In this document: positions 36,531-48,046 of the stretch, piece after piece
How positions within the stretch are numbered: position 1 is the stretch's first letter
Layout of the letters: the number at the start of each line of letters is the position of its first letter
From: Megascapheus bottae
Lineage: Eukaryota > Chordata > Mammalia > Rodentia > Geomyidae
Direction of reading: 5' to 3'
NCBI GenBank assembly: GCA_024803745.1
Contig: JANJXV010000040.1
Span: 114,501-178,500, forward strand
DNA length: 64,000 nucleotides
Made by a program: the position numbers and the translations under genes
The notes under the pieces: generated by a model
Seen by the model: the letters and a program-made list of their open reading frames with translations, nothing else
Told to the model about the DNA's origin: nothing
Database searches by the model: none

Positions 36531-36572
<42 letters not shown>
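36531..36572. repeat. (CA)n microsatellite
   Basis: About 20 CA units following an ID-tail B-box-like motif. Confidence 0.9.
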
Positions 36573-36573
<1 letters not shown>

Positions 36574-36707
36574 TGAGGTCTCAGATGAGACTCCCGTCCA
36601 GAATTCATCCGAACCACACAAACAGGAAGATTATGAATCTAAAGGCTATTCAAGACAAAGGTAGTGAGACTTTGACCCTAAGACCAAAGTAAAAACAGAA
36701 TTTTCTT

Positions 36708-36795
36708 CTGAGGATCACAGTTCAAAGCCAGCCTAGGCAGGAAAGTCTGTGAGACTTTTACCTGTAATAAACTACTCAGAAAAAGCCAGATCATT
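36708..36795 (+). mobile_element. Type A SINE fragment
   Basis: B1-head remnant (tgaggatcacagttcaaagcc) and the start of the tail. Confidence 0.65.
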
Positions 36796-36822
36796 TGGGG
36801 CTGGGAATGTGGCTTAGTGGTA
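36796..36822 (+). mobile_element. Left part of a type B SINE interrupted by a provirus
   Basis: Head ctgggaatgtggcttagtggta, continuing at 42648 after the provirus. Confidence 0.85.
36817..36822. repeat. Target duplication of the lysine-primed provirus (left)
   Basis: gtggta, repeated at 42648-42653. Confidence 0.9.
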
Positions 36823-37133
36823 TGTCGGAGACATTCTCCCCTCCCTGAATTCTTAGCATAAGAATGTGCCTGCATAGTTCCTTGCCCTAAGGTCACTAAG
36901 CAACCCTTGCCTGCTTGTATTGATATGTAAATATCCTACCACCTGACCTCCTACCCTGAGCAGTACCCCAACCCCCTCTTGCCTCTCCTGAAGAGGCATA
37001 TAAAACCCTGTGTGAAAAATAAAATTCGCAGCTTGATCAGAACGCTTGTCTTGCTGCCTTCTTCGTGTCTCCTGTCCCTTTCATTCCTCCCTCTAGGTTC
37101 TTGGCCCTAGTTGACGTCCCGCCGGACGGGACA
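36823..37133 (+). repeat. 5' LTR of the lysine-primed element
   Basis: TG...CA, 311 bp. TATA-like atataaaa at about 36999 and AATAAA at 37018-37023 give a plausible promoter and polyadenylation signal. Confidence 0.95.
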
Positions 37134-37135
37134 AA

Positions 37136-37153
37136 TGGCGCCCAACGTGCGGC
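37136..37153 (+). promoter_or_regulatory. Primer-binding site for tRNA-Lys
   Basis: tggcgcccaacgtgcggc, one mismatch to the tRNA-Lys(1,2) site used by betaretroviruses, two bases after the LTR. Confidence 0.9.
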
Positions 37154-37291
37154 TCGAGTGCCCGAGAGGCTGAGGAACGCTGTCTTCCAGGAAAACTTGG
37201 ATCCAAGTGATTGTGTGACCAGCTCGTAGTGGCCCGCCCGAGACATCTCGGTCAACGCTGAGTGGAGACGGCGAAAGGTAAGTGACTGACC

Positions 37292-37357
37292 ATGGGACAG
37301 GCATTATCGTCACAGGAATTGTTCATAGGCTCTCAAGACACGAAAAACTTGGGTTAA
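37292..37357 (+). pseudogene. gag: Broken gag start
   Basis: ATG in good context (gaccatggg) starting MGQALSS, a myristoylation-type matrix start, but a TAA follows after 21 codons. Confidence 0.7.
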
Positions 37358-37716
37358 AAAGAGTTAAGTATGGCGAGGAGGTACTGCGACAGGCCTCCCG
37401 ACCCCCTTCTCTCATGCCCCGGCTCTCCACGAGCCCGATCCCCCTATGCCTGATTTATCGGCCTTGCGGCGATCACCCCAACATAGATGGGAACATATTC
37501 AACTCCTTAAAGAGTTGCGTTCCCTCCCTCGATTTAGAACTCTGCCACCTTGCTTTTGAAAATCCAAACCTTTTCGCTTTCCCGGTAACCCAGAGCCAAG
37601 CTGGAGATCAGATTCCTGTAGTTATTGCAATTGTGGTCAAATAAGGAACATTTTCTGCTTGAAACTGTAAATAGTGCATGCTTGGCCATGTGTGCTGTAA
37701 ATAGCTTTTACCAAAT

Positions 37717-38133
37717 GTGTTTGACAAGAATTGTTTTTATGTAGATAAAATGATCATTGATCTTAAAGATTGCTTTTTTACAATTTCCCTACACTCTGAT
37801 ATTTTGTTGGTGGCTCAGGACAGGTCAGATCTACAAAATTACCCGGTACTTGTAGCGTCCAGATTTAAAAGCAGAGGTATGGAGATTTCAGATCTCTGGG
37901 AGGCCTTAACGTGTGCCGTGTTAATGGTAGCCATTCTTTTCAATTGGGCCACATGGGACTGCATATGTCTCCTGGTGAGAGGGAGGAAGATTAACTTGGG
38001 AGAGGATCCTCCCCTTGGGGTCTATCAGACTTTATCTGCCCTTAAGGCATCTAGGGCCAAGGAAACTTTAAATAAGGAGTGCTCAGAGTTGTGGAAAGTT
38101 GGCCCTTCCACTGCTCAGGTTTTAGAGCCTTAA
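37717..38133 (+). pseudogene. Chimeric remnant: RT-motif piece followed by gag-like sequence
   Basis: A 138-codon frame. Its start contains IDLKDCFFTI, a reverse transcriptase palm motif, but the rest (ALTCAVLMVAILFNWATWD) is gag-like. Normal order is gag then pol, so the element is rearranged. Confidence 0.55.
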
Positions 38134-38758
38134 CTTGAGGAGGGATTTTTGAGCCCCTTTGATCCTGGGATTGGGCCCCAGAGCCCTTCACCAAGTGCTC
38201 CTGCCCCGGAATTTGCAGCAGACAATTGGGGGCAGAGCGGCCTCCGCCATTTTACTCCTGGGCTTCACCTCGTGTTAAACCAAAAGAGGAGGTTAACCCG
38301 CCATATCGCAGCAGCTCCTCCCCTGAAAGGAAAGGGCGGGTTAAGCCGACATTTTACTCCTCCCCACCATGCTTGATAAATGCTAACCCTGGGGCAATAG
38401 ACCTGCCCTAAAAGAGCTTAAGAAAGCAGTCTCCAAAAATGGGCCTAATTCGCCCTGGGCCAAAACCATCCTCCAAAGCCTGGCTCAGCAATTCTCTTAG
38501 GCCTTAAGTTCCCAGCTCCTAGAAACTGCCACAGGCCCCAGCTCCTTGTTGTAGCTGGCCCTGTAGCATCTTAGCAATTGGCACTCCCCCTGTCCTGACT
38601 AGAGCCATTCAGCCGCTGTTATGGAGAGACAAGATATGGATGTTGTGGCATTCTACGATGACTGCATTAGTTATGAAAAAATTGGCATAGAACTGCTCCC
38701 CCAATTCTAGAGGCCGCAGTCTAATCGCATGGGGAGCAGTGGCTTATTGGTGGGAAAA

Positions 38759-38962
38759 ACAATTGGAGCTACTAAAATTAATAAGGATCAGGCAAATACA
38801 AGTTTCAAATACAGGTTTCTTCATGATCTCCCTACAGTAAATATGCTCATGAGAACCACCCAACCAGGGCTCCCAAGTCTTTCATCAATTCCTAATAATT
38901 TGTATATTTATGCTATTGAGATAAAAGATTGCTTTTTTCTAGAAACGGTGGTTTTCCTTTAG
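38759..38962 (+). pseudogene. RT fragment
   Basis: A short frame with QPGLPSLSSIP and IEIKDCFF, both reverse transcriptase motifs. It is the second copy of the DCFF motif within 1.2 kb. Confidence 0.6.
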
Positions 38963-39642
38963 CAACCTTTCTTGTAAAAGATGCCCAGGTGAAAAGCAAA
39001 GGCCTCTGGAGGTAAGTATCGGCCGACCCCCTGTTTGTTTTGTTTTATTTTTATAAAAAAAAGATAAATAAAAAGTGCACTGTGGGCCTGAAACAGAGGC
39101 CTGGGTGGTCAAGGGACGCCTTGACTCCCCTTCTGAGTTTCTTGTGGATAACAGGGCATGCCTGAGACTCCCACCAGCAAGACACGTCTAAATCTAAAAA
39201 CAGCTGAGCTCATGTTTTTGTGTTAAGTGTATCTGATTGAGTCCAATTTTCTTGTTATATGTCAATGTCTGATTTTGTTTCAGACTTAAACGTCTCTGTT
39301 CCTCTGTCTTGTTCGTGTTACATATTTTTCCTTGTCCAGTTTTGTCTTTAAAATTGGTACCAGTTCTAAATATGGATCCTTATGGTTTTTCTGCGTGTAC
39401 TCAAGCACACATCCTTGTTACCTATTTGAATATTTCTGGGAAGTAAAAAGTTTTGGCTCCACTCGGGCCTGGTATGGCCCCTCCCAATCCGCTGCATCTG
39501 AGGTGAGCAGAGGCCAGACAAAGCAGCTGCAGGCTTCGTTCAGTTTCCTTTTTCCTACAACCTGCTGAAGTGACAGTCTAGAGACACTTGGTGACAGGAC
39601 ACAGACTTGTCTTAGTTCTCCTAGGTTTAAGACTCCCACCCA

Positions 39643-39750
39643 ACTTTCATCTGCAAAAAGTAATATGTCTGATATCAGACTTTCATCTGCAAAAAGTAAT
39701 ATGTCTGATATCAGACTTTCATCTGCAAAAAGTAATATGTCTGATATCAG
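39643..39750. repeat. 36-bp tandem repeat, three exact copies
   Basis: Units at 39643-39678, 39679-39714 and 39715-39750 are identical. Each contains tttcatctgc and the palindrome-like tgatatca. It lies in the non-coding interior of the lysine-primed element. The 36-bp length keeps frames open across it. Confidence 0.95.
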
Positions 39751-41094
39751 AAACAAGCTCTGGAAGTATACACTTCAGCTAAGTTGCCTTGTTAGAAAGC
39801 TTTGTTTAAAAACAAAAACAACAACAACAAAAAACCTGGTTGTCACCTCCAAGAATAAGCTTTGCAAAACAACAACAACAACAAAACAACAACAACAAAA
39901 AAACACCCGATGATACTAAAATTTCCAGAAAATGAACGGCCGTTATTAATTTTGCGCGCTTTAAGATCTTTGGGTATGAATGTGTGTGCGAATGGGTGTG
40001 AGTGAACATGTTCAAGGTTAAATTGTCAGCATGCTGTATAAAACAATGGTTGAGCTCATATTTGAAACACAAAGGCAATTGGGTAAATCTAAGTCTAAAC
40101 TTCAAGAAAATTATTAGGTTTGAATGTTTCCTATGTCTTAAAAGTATTATTGCATTGTTTTAAAGAAAAACTGGTAAAAAGTATTTTTCTAAAGATCCTG
40201 AAATCTGCATTTTAAAAATCTGGTATTGCAATACATACAGCTGTTTACATTGCAAATATTGTATCCTGTTTAGCACAGAGGTATTAGGGAATTTGGGATT
40301 TATTACCTTAAGTTAAAGTTTGGAGACATGTATTAGAGATTTAAATGTAAAATTGTTCATTAACGTCAGAAACTTTGTCTGTCTGTCTTTTCTTGCAAAC
40401 TGACACTAGAAATCTAATGGTAAAATGTGGATGTGATTAGTATTTTAAAGGAATGTTTAAAGGTTTATTTCTGTATGATTTGGTTTCATGTTACTGGATT
40501 GCAATTGGATGTATTTTAGAAAAAGTAGGAAACTAAGTTCAGACTTAGATTTTTGGTGCACTGATGATGTTTGTAGTTCTTGCATTAAGGAAAAACATAT
40601 TTGGGTTTAAACTGTGGGAGTTCTAGGCAGCAATCTTAACTGAAGGAAAGAAAGAAAAAAAAATGCCTCTTCTAAAAGGAGGCCTGAAGGCAAAGGGCGT
40701 TCCTTGAGCCCAAGGAGACCTGGAGAAAAGGGAGTGCCTTGAGCCCTTAAAGGTTTTTCAAATGCAAATGAAGACTAAAACGTTAAGTGTTTAAGTTAAA
40801 AAGTGTAAACGTTTTAAAGAACATTAGAAATGGGTTTCTGAACAATATTTGAAAGTGAAGTTGTCTTAAATGTTTTAAGAAAGAGAAAAAAGGAAAATGG
40901 ACTACCAAAGTAACTGCTTAATTGCTATTTCAGCTTGCTCTTGTAACTTCCAGCTAGCCCATGGAGAAGAACAGCAATCCTTATTCAGATGTAACTTTGG
41001 CTTTTACCAGGTTCTAGGTAAGCTCATGCTTAGAGACTATTTCTGTGTTGACCACCTTGTTGCTTTAATTGGAGTAACGTGGCCTTTTGTAGGA

Positions 41095-41290
41095 CTCACT
41101 GATCTGAAAACTGCAGTTCTGAGCCAACCCCGGGCAAAGCAAAGTCTCTGTGAGACTGTGGTGTCTAATCTGGCAGCAGAGTGCTAATTGAGGCAGAGTT
41201 GCTTTGGAGCTCAAAGTGGCAGAGTGCTAGCCTTGAGCTGGAGAGCTGAGGGACAGTGCCCAGGCCCCGAGTTCAAGTCCAGCAACCAAG
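41095..41290 (+). mobile_element. Degraded type A SINE inside the provirus
   Basis: ID tail with gctcaaagtggcagagtgc and gagttcaagtccagcaacc, preceded by a decayed B1 head. Confidence 0.65.
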
Positions 41291-42318
41291 CAAGTGAAAT
41301 GCCAGTGGGATGTTTATCCCTGTGTGGAGAGACACTACTGAGACAACGAAGCATCCAGATGCAGAAAGCCTCTGCGTGGATGGCAGAGATGGTGTCAGAT
41401 CCTAGAGTCACTCGTGCTTGGCCATTCAAAATTAATCAGAGCCGGGAGGTCATAGAATAGTTTGTAAACATGCCTTACTAATGCCCGTGCCTTCCATAAC
41501 TGGTCAGGAACTTGTCAATCATCTGTGATAGTGGGTAGTTTAAAGTCCTAACTGAGTAAAGTTTGATTTGACTCCAGCCACAAATTCAGGAAAGTTTGTG
41601 GATCTGAGGCTTGTGTCTCTATTAATCTGTTTACATCTGACAACTAAAGCATTGTTTAAGGTTGCAAAGATTTAGTTCCCCAGAAAATCAGGAAAATGCC
41701 TTTGCAAATGGGTGCTAAATAAGCTACACTATTGTAGCTAAAGAAGGTTTGTGCAGTTGTTAAATGTCGAATATGATCTCTAGTTTGGAGCAAGTCATTG
41801 TTCCTGATAGCTAATCCTGGCAACCCCTTGGTAAAATAGGCTAAGCTTTTTAAGGTTCCTGGTCAAGTACAGAGACAACGCCCCTGAGTCAGCTTGAAGA
41901 AGTTATAGAAGATGAATCTTCGCCCATCAATCCCCTTTAGATAAAGGGACCAGGGAATCATTGGGAGAATTCACTGAAGTCAGGCCTTAGGTTAAGCTGC
42001 TTTAACCAGTTTGCGCAGAAATTTGCAGGCAATCCAGCAGGAGGTGTGACATTCCATTGGAGTTCCTGAGAGATGAAGCTGCTGCCACATATTCTGCCCT
42101 GCCTGATTCCACCACCAACACACAGCTGTTTCCTGAGCTCCTGCGGGGCGGGACACGCCCAATAAGTTGGCATCCTCAGCAAAAAGACACACACATCAGC
42201 TAGTGTGTCTTGCTTCTTGTTCAACATGGCCTCCTTTCTAGGGATCAGGGCCTCTGTCTCCCCTCTCAGATTAATGCCTACCATGATATTGCCTAAATCC
42301 TCGCCCCTCACTTATTTT

Positions 42319-42335
42319 AAGGTTTAGGGAGGATA
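42319..42335 (+). promoter_or_regulatory. Polypurine tract of the lysine-primed element
   Basis: The purine-rich aaggtttagggaggata abuts the 3' LTR. It is interrupted by TTT and is therefore weak. Confidence 0.6.
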
Positions 42336-42647
42336 TGTCGGAGACATTCTCCCCTTCCCTGAATTCTTAGCATAAGAATGTGCCTGCACAGTTCCTTGCC
42401 CTAAGGTCACTAAGCAACCCTTGCCTGCTTGTATTGATATGTAAATATCCTACCACCTGACCTCCTACCCTGAGCAGTACCCCAACCCCCTCCTGCCTCT
42501 CCTGAAGGGGCATATAAGCCCCTGTGTGAAAAATAAAATTCGCAGCTTGATCAGAACGCTTGTCTTGATGCCTTCTTCGTGTCTCCTGTCCCTTTCATTC
42601 CTCCCTCTAGGTTCTTGGCCCTAGTTGACCTCCTGCCGGACGGGACA
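42336..42647 (+). repeat. 3' LTR of the lysine-primed element
   Basis: 312 bp, TG...CA, followed by the duplicated gtggta. Confidence 0.95.
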
Positions 42648-42778
42648 GTGGTAGAGTGCTTGCCTAGCATGCATAAAGCCCTGGGTTCAATTCCTCGGTA
42701 CCATATAAACAAAACCTGGAAGTGGCACTGTAGCTCAAGTGGAAAAGTGCTAGTCTTGAGCAAAAGAAGTTCAGGGAC
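42648..42778 (+). mobile_element. Right part of the interrupted type B SINE
   Basis: Continues gtagagtgcttgcctagcat from the left part at 36796-36822. The 3' end is truncated after gttcagggac. Confidence 0.85.
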
Positions 42779-43347
42779 GTCCCCAAAGACCTCCAAGGAG
42801 CTGAGCTGAATCCAGTTGACGCGCACAAGTGTTTTCTTGCAAGCTGGAGCCTAAACAGACTCACAACCATCGCCAATGCAGCAGGTCAGAGTTGAGAGCC
42901 TTGACTCCTTTGTTTCCAGGGTTTTTATAACATTCTGACCATATGGCGCTACTTGACCATGTACAGGGGCCAATAGGATTGTAACATTCATGCAGAACTG
43001 CACAATTTCGTAAGTCACAGTGAGTGGCCATTCAAATCATAACCTGTTTCTGGGGAGTCATTTGAATTGCCCTATCTTTTTCTACTTGACTTTGGTGGGC
43101 AAAAGAAGGAGTCAGCAGCTGTGGCAGGAAGGGTGGGGAAGCTGCCCTTATGTCTCTTCCTGATTGGGCTCCTGCACTTAGTTCCTTGCCTTTTGTTCCT
43201 GAGTTCTGTTGTGGGGAGTTTACAGTTCCCAGCTTGTTTGGGAACTTCTGTGTTGAGTTTCTATGGGGTCTGGGTTAGTTTAAGTTACATAAGATTCATG
43301 TTTCACCAGTTACACACTCAATTGTGTTCATCCTGGGATGAGAAAGT
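42779..43347. other. No recognised gene
   Basis: Unique-looking sequence. A 104-codon frame at 43067-43381 runs into the following SINE and has no features. Confidence 0.4.
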
Positions 43348-43580
43348 AGCTGGTGAAGGTGGCTCACACCTGTCATCCTAGCTACTTACGAGGCTGAGAT
43401 CTGAGGATCGAGGTTCAAAGCCAGCCCAGGCACAAAAGGACCAGGGACTCCAATTAATCTCTAGAAAAGGGGAAGGGGGGCTTGGCTCAAGGGTAGGGTG
43501 GTAGCCTTGAGCTGAAGAGCTCAGGGACAGCGTCCAGGCCGAGTTCAAGCCCCATGACACCACCCCCCCAAAAAAAATAC
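43348..43580 (+). mobile_element. Type A SINE
   Basis: B1 head (gtggctcacacctgtcatcc) and ID tail with A-rich end. Confidence 0.85.
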
Positions 43581-44249
43581 ACAAATGTGGTATGATTAGG
43601 CTTCTGTAACCTTTGGCCTTTAGGTGGGGGAGAGGTGTTGTTTTGACACAGGTTCCTGCTCTTCAGCTGAGGCTTGCCTGGAGGCTCCCCATGTAAAACA
43701 AGCAAATCTGAAACTCAGACCTTCCTACTTGAGCTCCCCAAGTGCTAGAATTGTAGGCATATGTTACCATACCTGGTTCTTTTGCACTTAAAAAAAAATC
43801 TTTTGTAATGAAAGGTTCTTGCTTGACTTAGGCCCAAAGCACTCATCAATCCCTATGATGTGTGCTTCTCCATCTGGTAGCATAAAGCATTAGATTGGAA
43901 AAGAAAACATGACTTTGCTTCACCCTTGGATCTGCTGTGCACGTGTAACAGTGTTAAAGGTGAAGGGAAAGTTACAGCAACCATCCCAGAAGCCACTGAG
44001 GTCTGGAAAGGCAGGGATGAGAACACTATCCAAACAACCGGCTCAGAGCTCGGCAGAGCAACCTTCCTTCATCACTTATATTGGCAACAGAACAGAGTTC
44101 AGTGCTCTTTCTCCTGTGACATATTTATTTGCACTGAAATGCGGTTTGATGTGATTCAGTGATCTGAGCCAGGCTAGCACAGTACCAATGAGATAAGATT
44201 AGCTTTCTTGTTTCCATATCCTGGAACTCATTTCTCTTAGCTTCTTCCT

Positions 44250-44442
44250 TTTTTTTTTGTCAGTCCTGGGCTTGAGCTCAGGGCCTGAGCACTGTCCTTG
44301 GACTTTCTCAAGGCTAGAGCTCTACCACTTGAGCCTCAGCACCACTTCCGACTTTTTTTCTATATGTGGTACTGAGGAATCGAACCTGGGTCTTCATGCA
44401 TGCTAGGCAAGCACCTTAACGACTAGGCCAAACTCCCGGCCC
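44250..44442 (-). mobile_element. Type B SINE with 16-bp target duplication
   Basis: ID-ID dimer flanked by ctcttagcttcttcct at 44234-44249 and 44443-44458. Confidence 0.95.
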
Positions 44443-44458
44443 CTCTTAGCTTCTTCCT

Positions 44459-45057
44459 GTATGAACATATGCACATAGTTTTGAGTTATTGTGTTTTACT
44501 GCTAGGAAAATCCTAGGCTCATATTAATTATGATAAATGAGGGAAACCATGGAGCCTATGTTTCTTGGGTGTGGTTTACTTCACTTAATATGATTTTTTT
44601 TCCCCAAGTCCTTACAAATGGGGAAATGTCATTCTTTCTGATGGCAGAATAGAATTCCATTGTTTAATATATACTGTACCTTTTTGATCCATTCGTCTAC
44701 CAAGGGGCATCTGAGTTGGTTCCATATCTTAGCTGTGGTGAATATTCCGGACATTTGGATAAGTACCCAGCAATGGAATTGATAGGTCATCGGGGAACTC
44801 TATGCTTAGCCTTTTGAGGAACTGATGGTTGTTGTTTTTAATGTTCTTTGCTATTCTTTTTTCTCATTTTCTTTTCCTTATGGTTTATCCTCTGTTGCTG
44901 TGTCTGACTTTGGTACCTAGTATATTTATTTGCTTATATGAATCAGGGAAGGGAAGGGGAAAAACAAGATGATGAGTCAAAGGATGAACAAAATGTAACT
45001 AATCCCTCTATATTATCACTGTGATAATAAAAATTAATTAAAAGAAAAAAACAATTT
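44459..45057 (+). mobile_element. L1 3' end with inverted 5' segment
   Basis: 44459 to about 44830 is minus-orientation L1 (the motif attccattg and the cttagccttttgaggaact stretch match 57420-57725). From about 44833 to 45057 the sequence reads as an L1 3' UTR in plus orientation with an A-rich tail, consistent with twin priming. No clean target duplication was found. Confidence 0.6.
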
Positions 45058-45094
45058 TCTTTCTAATGATTAATATTTAGGGGAGAGGGGTCGG

Positions 45095-45325
45095 TCGAGT
45101 GCCTTGAACCCCAGGCCTGGGCACTGTCTCTGAGCTTTTCTGCTCAAGGCTACCGCTCTACCACTTGAGTCACAGCTCCCACCTCCATCACTTTTTGTAG
45201 GCCAATTAGAGATAAGAGCCTCTTGGACTTTTCTTCCTTAGGCTGGCTTGGAACCCTTATCCTCAGATCCCAAACTTCTAAAAGTAGCTAAGATTAACAG
45301 GCATGAGCCACCAGTGCCTGACTTT
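45095..45325 (-). mobile_element. Type A SINE
   Basis: Minus-strand B1-ID dimer, somewhat diverged. Confidence 0.8.
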
Positions 45326-45687
45326 TTAAAACGTCTTTTTTAAACTATGTGCTCTATGTTTATTCAGGCATTTGACTTGTGTCCTGTACAAGTTAATAAT
45401 CAAGCATCTGCTTCAACACACCAGCCCCAAACACTGGCTGATGAATAAACAAAGCCCTTGGTTTCATATCTTGCAAAGTTCTTGGGGAGCCAAAGGAAAC
45501 CTCCAGCAATATTTATATTTAATCACCAGCTATTGCATGTTCCTGGAGACTTCCTGGAGACACAGGCCTTTCAAAGCAGCCTGAGAATGATGAAATCAGA
45601 GCCCACAGATTCTGGTGAGTGCCAATTGCTCCCCAACTAAACTTGCACTAAAACTACATTGAAGAACATATCCGGTGAATATTTTGG
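45326..45687. other. No recognised gene
   Basis: Short frames of 60-70 codons only; no feature recognised. Confidence 0.35.
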
Positions 45688-45910
45688 TAAATGTCCTGGG
45701 ACTTGAACTCATTGCCTCAGTGCTGCCCCTCACTTTTTCTTGCTGAAGGCTGGCACTGTATCAGTTGAGCCATGGCTCTATTTCTAGCTTCTGGGTGGTT
45801 CCTTGGAAATAGGAGTCTCACGAACTTTCCTCCCCAGCCTGGCTCCAAACCAAAAACTCAGCCTCCTGAGGGGCTAGAATGCCAGGTGGGAGCCACTAGT
45901 ACCCAGCTAC
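45688..45910 (-). mobile_element. Type A SINE, diverged
   Basis: Minus orientation with actcagcctcctgaggggct and gggacttgaactcattgcct. Confidence 0.75.
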
Positions 45911-46284
45911 CATTTTACTGTTACCAGTTGACTGTGCAAATATCCCTGTTATGAAAGTCAGGGTAATAATTACAAATGCTACTTATTACATCCTGTATAT
46001 TTCCATTAGAGTTGCAATCTCTGGTATTTAAAGATGAAGAATATGATAACCACTGTTTATCTCCACAAAAACATATGCAAGGGCTTTCTTGGTACTAGGC
46101 ATCTTCTTAGTATGTTAGATATGTGGAGTGATTGAATCTTAATAGTTTTTGAATGCACTGAGCTTCCAGTGATTTTCTTTCATTACTCTTCCATTGTAGA
46201 GAGAAGGGTGAGTTCTTGTGTCTTTTGCCACAGTGCTGGGCTTTTGACAAGACAGAATACTAAAAACACTTTGTTGTTGTTGTC

Positions 46285-46512
46285 ACTGTTGATCCTGGGA
46301 CTTGAACTCCGGGTCTGGGCCCTGACCCTGATTGTTTCTGCTCAAGGTTAACACTCTACCACTGGAGCCACAGTTCCACTTTCAGTTTTCTGATGGTTCA
46401 CTGGAGATACAAGTCTCATGGACTTTCTTGCCCAGGCTGGCTTTGAACCCAGATCCTCAGATCTCAGCCTCCTGTGTAGCTGGGATGACAGGCTTGAGCA
46501 CCAGCGTGGGGC
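46285..46512 (-). mobile_element. Type A SINE
   Basis: Minus-strand dimer ending cagctgggatgacagg. Confidence 0.85.
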
Positions 46513-47150
46513 AAGACCTTTTTGCTTCCAAATGAGAGGCCCCAGTGTCCTGTATAATTCACACCAGAGGGAGAGCCAGCAGACCTTTTTCAAAACCAAC
46601 TGAATGAGGCCAAAGGTCAAAGTTGAGTCTTTTTCAGTGGGGTTGACAGAGGGCAGAATGGAGACCCTCACGTCACAGAGAGCAGAAATCAACATGGTCA
46701 TGCCCGGAAGAAGAGCCAGGACAGATCAACTCCCTGCCACCTTGACCAGCCAATCAGTCTTCAGCATCCCTCAGCTCAATTAGCTCCTTAGATTCACCCA
46801 CTGGTGAAACCACCCCTTCTCCATTTGACTGGTGTCTGGAACATTCTCTCACACACACCTGGAGTTTCCTGGGCTTGAGTCAGCTCCCCACCTTTGTTAA
46901 TCTCATGTCTCTGTCCCCCAAGACTCCACCAACTTTTAATTTATTGATTTGGGGTGTGGGGGGCAATCCCATGAGTTACAATGAGGGATCAGAGGTTCCA
47001 GAGCACAATGCCCTCTGGAAGGTTCAGGTCCAACAGAGTTAATCCCCCAATTTAAAAGTACTCAAGTCAGTCCAGCGTGCAAAGTTCAGGCACTGGACTT
47101 ACTTTAATAAAGGTTCTCAGGTTATATCAATATACAGAAACTGCATAAAC
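46513..47150. other. No recognised gene
   Basis: Unique-looking sequence. AATAAA-like sequence near 47105 (taataaagg) is not linked to any recognised gene. Confidence 0.4.
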
Positions 47151-47167
47151 CTTTTGTGTGTATGTGT

Positions 47168-47625
47168 CTATCAGTCCTGGGGCTTGAACTCACCGACTGC
47201 AGGCTATCCCTGAGCTTTTTTGGCCTAAAGCTAGTGCTTTACCACTTTGAGCCACAGCTCCACTTTTGGCTTTCTTGCTGGTTCATTGAAGAGGAGAGTC
47301 TCAAGGACTTTCCTGCCCAGGCTGGCTTTGAACCGAGATCCTCAGTCTCAGCCTTCTGAGTATTTAGGAGAAGTACAGGTGTGAAGCACTGGTGCTGGGC
47401 CATATATCTTTTTATATTATTATTATTGGCAGTCCTGGGGCTTGAGCTCAGGGCCTGGGCACTGTCCTTCTCTCAAGGCTGGTGCTCTACCTCTTGAGCA
47501 GCAGCTCCACTTCTGGCTTTTGGTGTTCACTGGAGACCAGAGTCTCACAGACTTTCACACCTCAGTCTTCAGATCTCAGCGTCTTGAGCAGCTAGGATGA
47601 CAGTGTGAGCCGCCAGCGCCCGGCT
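47168..47625 (-). mobile_element. Two adjacent type A SINEs
   Basis: Minus-strand dimers at 47168-47402 and 47424-47625, separated by a short T/A-rich spacer. Confidence 0.8.
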
Positions 47626-48046
47626 CCAGGATGTTTTATTTTAATCAGTGTGACTCGTGTTATATTTCCGGCATGGGTTTTATTTCTCACAAATTGACTG
47701 TCCTATGCATAGGGACAGTCCTAGCCAGAGGCCAAGCTGGGTAAGGGACACCCCCAAATGCAGGCTTTTAAGCAGATACACATTCCCCTAGGTATGCACC
47801 AAGGATAAGGGTTAAAGATTATTCTACAGGGTAAGAGATTAGTCAAGCTTATCTTACATGGATGAGGTTTTACAATCCTCAGGTGTTCTTATCAGTGAGG
47901 TAAACACCAGATGTTCTTATCAGTTAGGTTCCACTATATGGCAGCTTAGTTTGGCTCCCGAAACCCCACCCCCTCTGTCCATTCATGGAGATGTGTTACC
48001 TCTTTTACTCCGTCATTCTATGACTCCAATTTTTTTTCTTTTTTTT

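Larger units (their letters stand above)
36823..42647 (+). mobile_element. Class II LTR element with tRNA-Lys primer site, largely non-coding
   Basis: 5825 bp with LTRs of 311 and 312 bp and a 6-bp target duplication. The LTRs differ by about eight substitutions and one indel (near 2.6%), so it is older than the 6.7-12.3 kb provirus. The interior holds a splice-donor-like aggtaagtg at 37275, a broken gag start, short gag-like and RT-like pieces out of normal order, and about 3.3 kb of AT-rich sequence without frames. This resembles non-autonomous elements that rely on enzymes from a relative (as ETn relies on MusD); that comparison is an inference. It is inserted in a SINE. Confidence 0.9.

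Noticed and set aside
39643..39750. Three 36-bp repeats as a CRISPR array
   Set aside because: The repeats are directly adjacent with no spacers and lie in a retroviral element of a mammalian genome.
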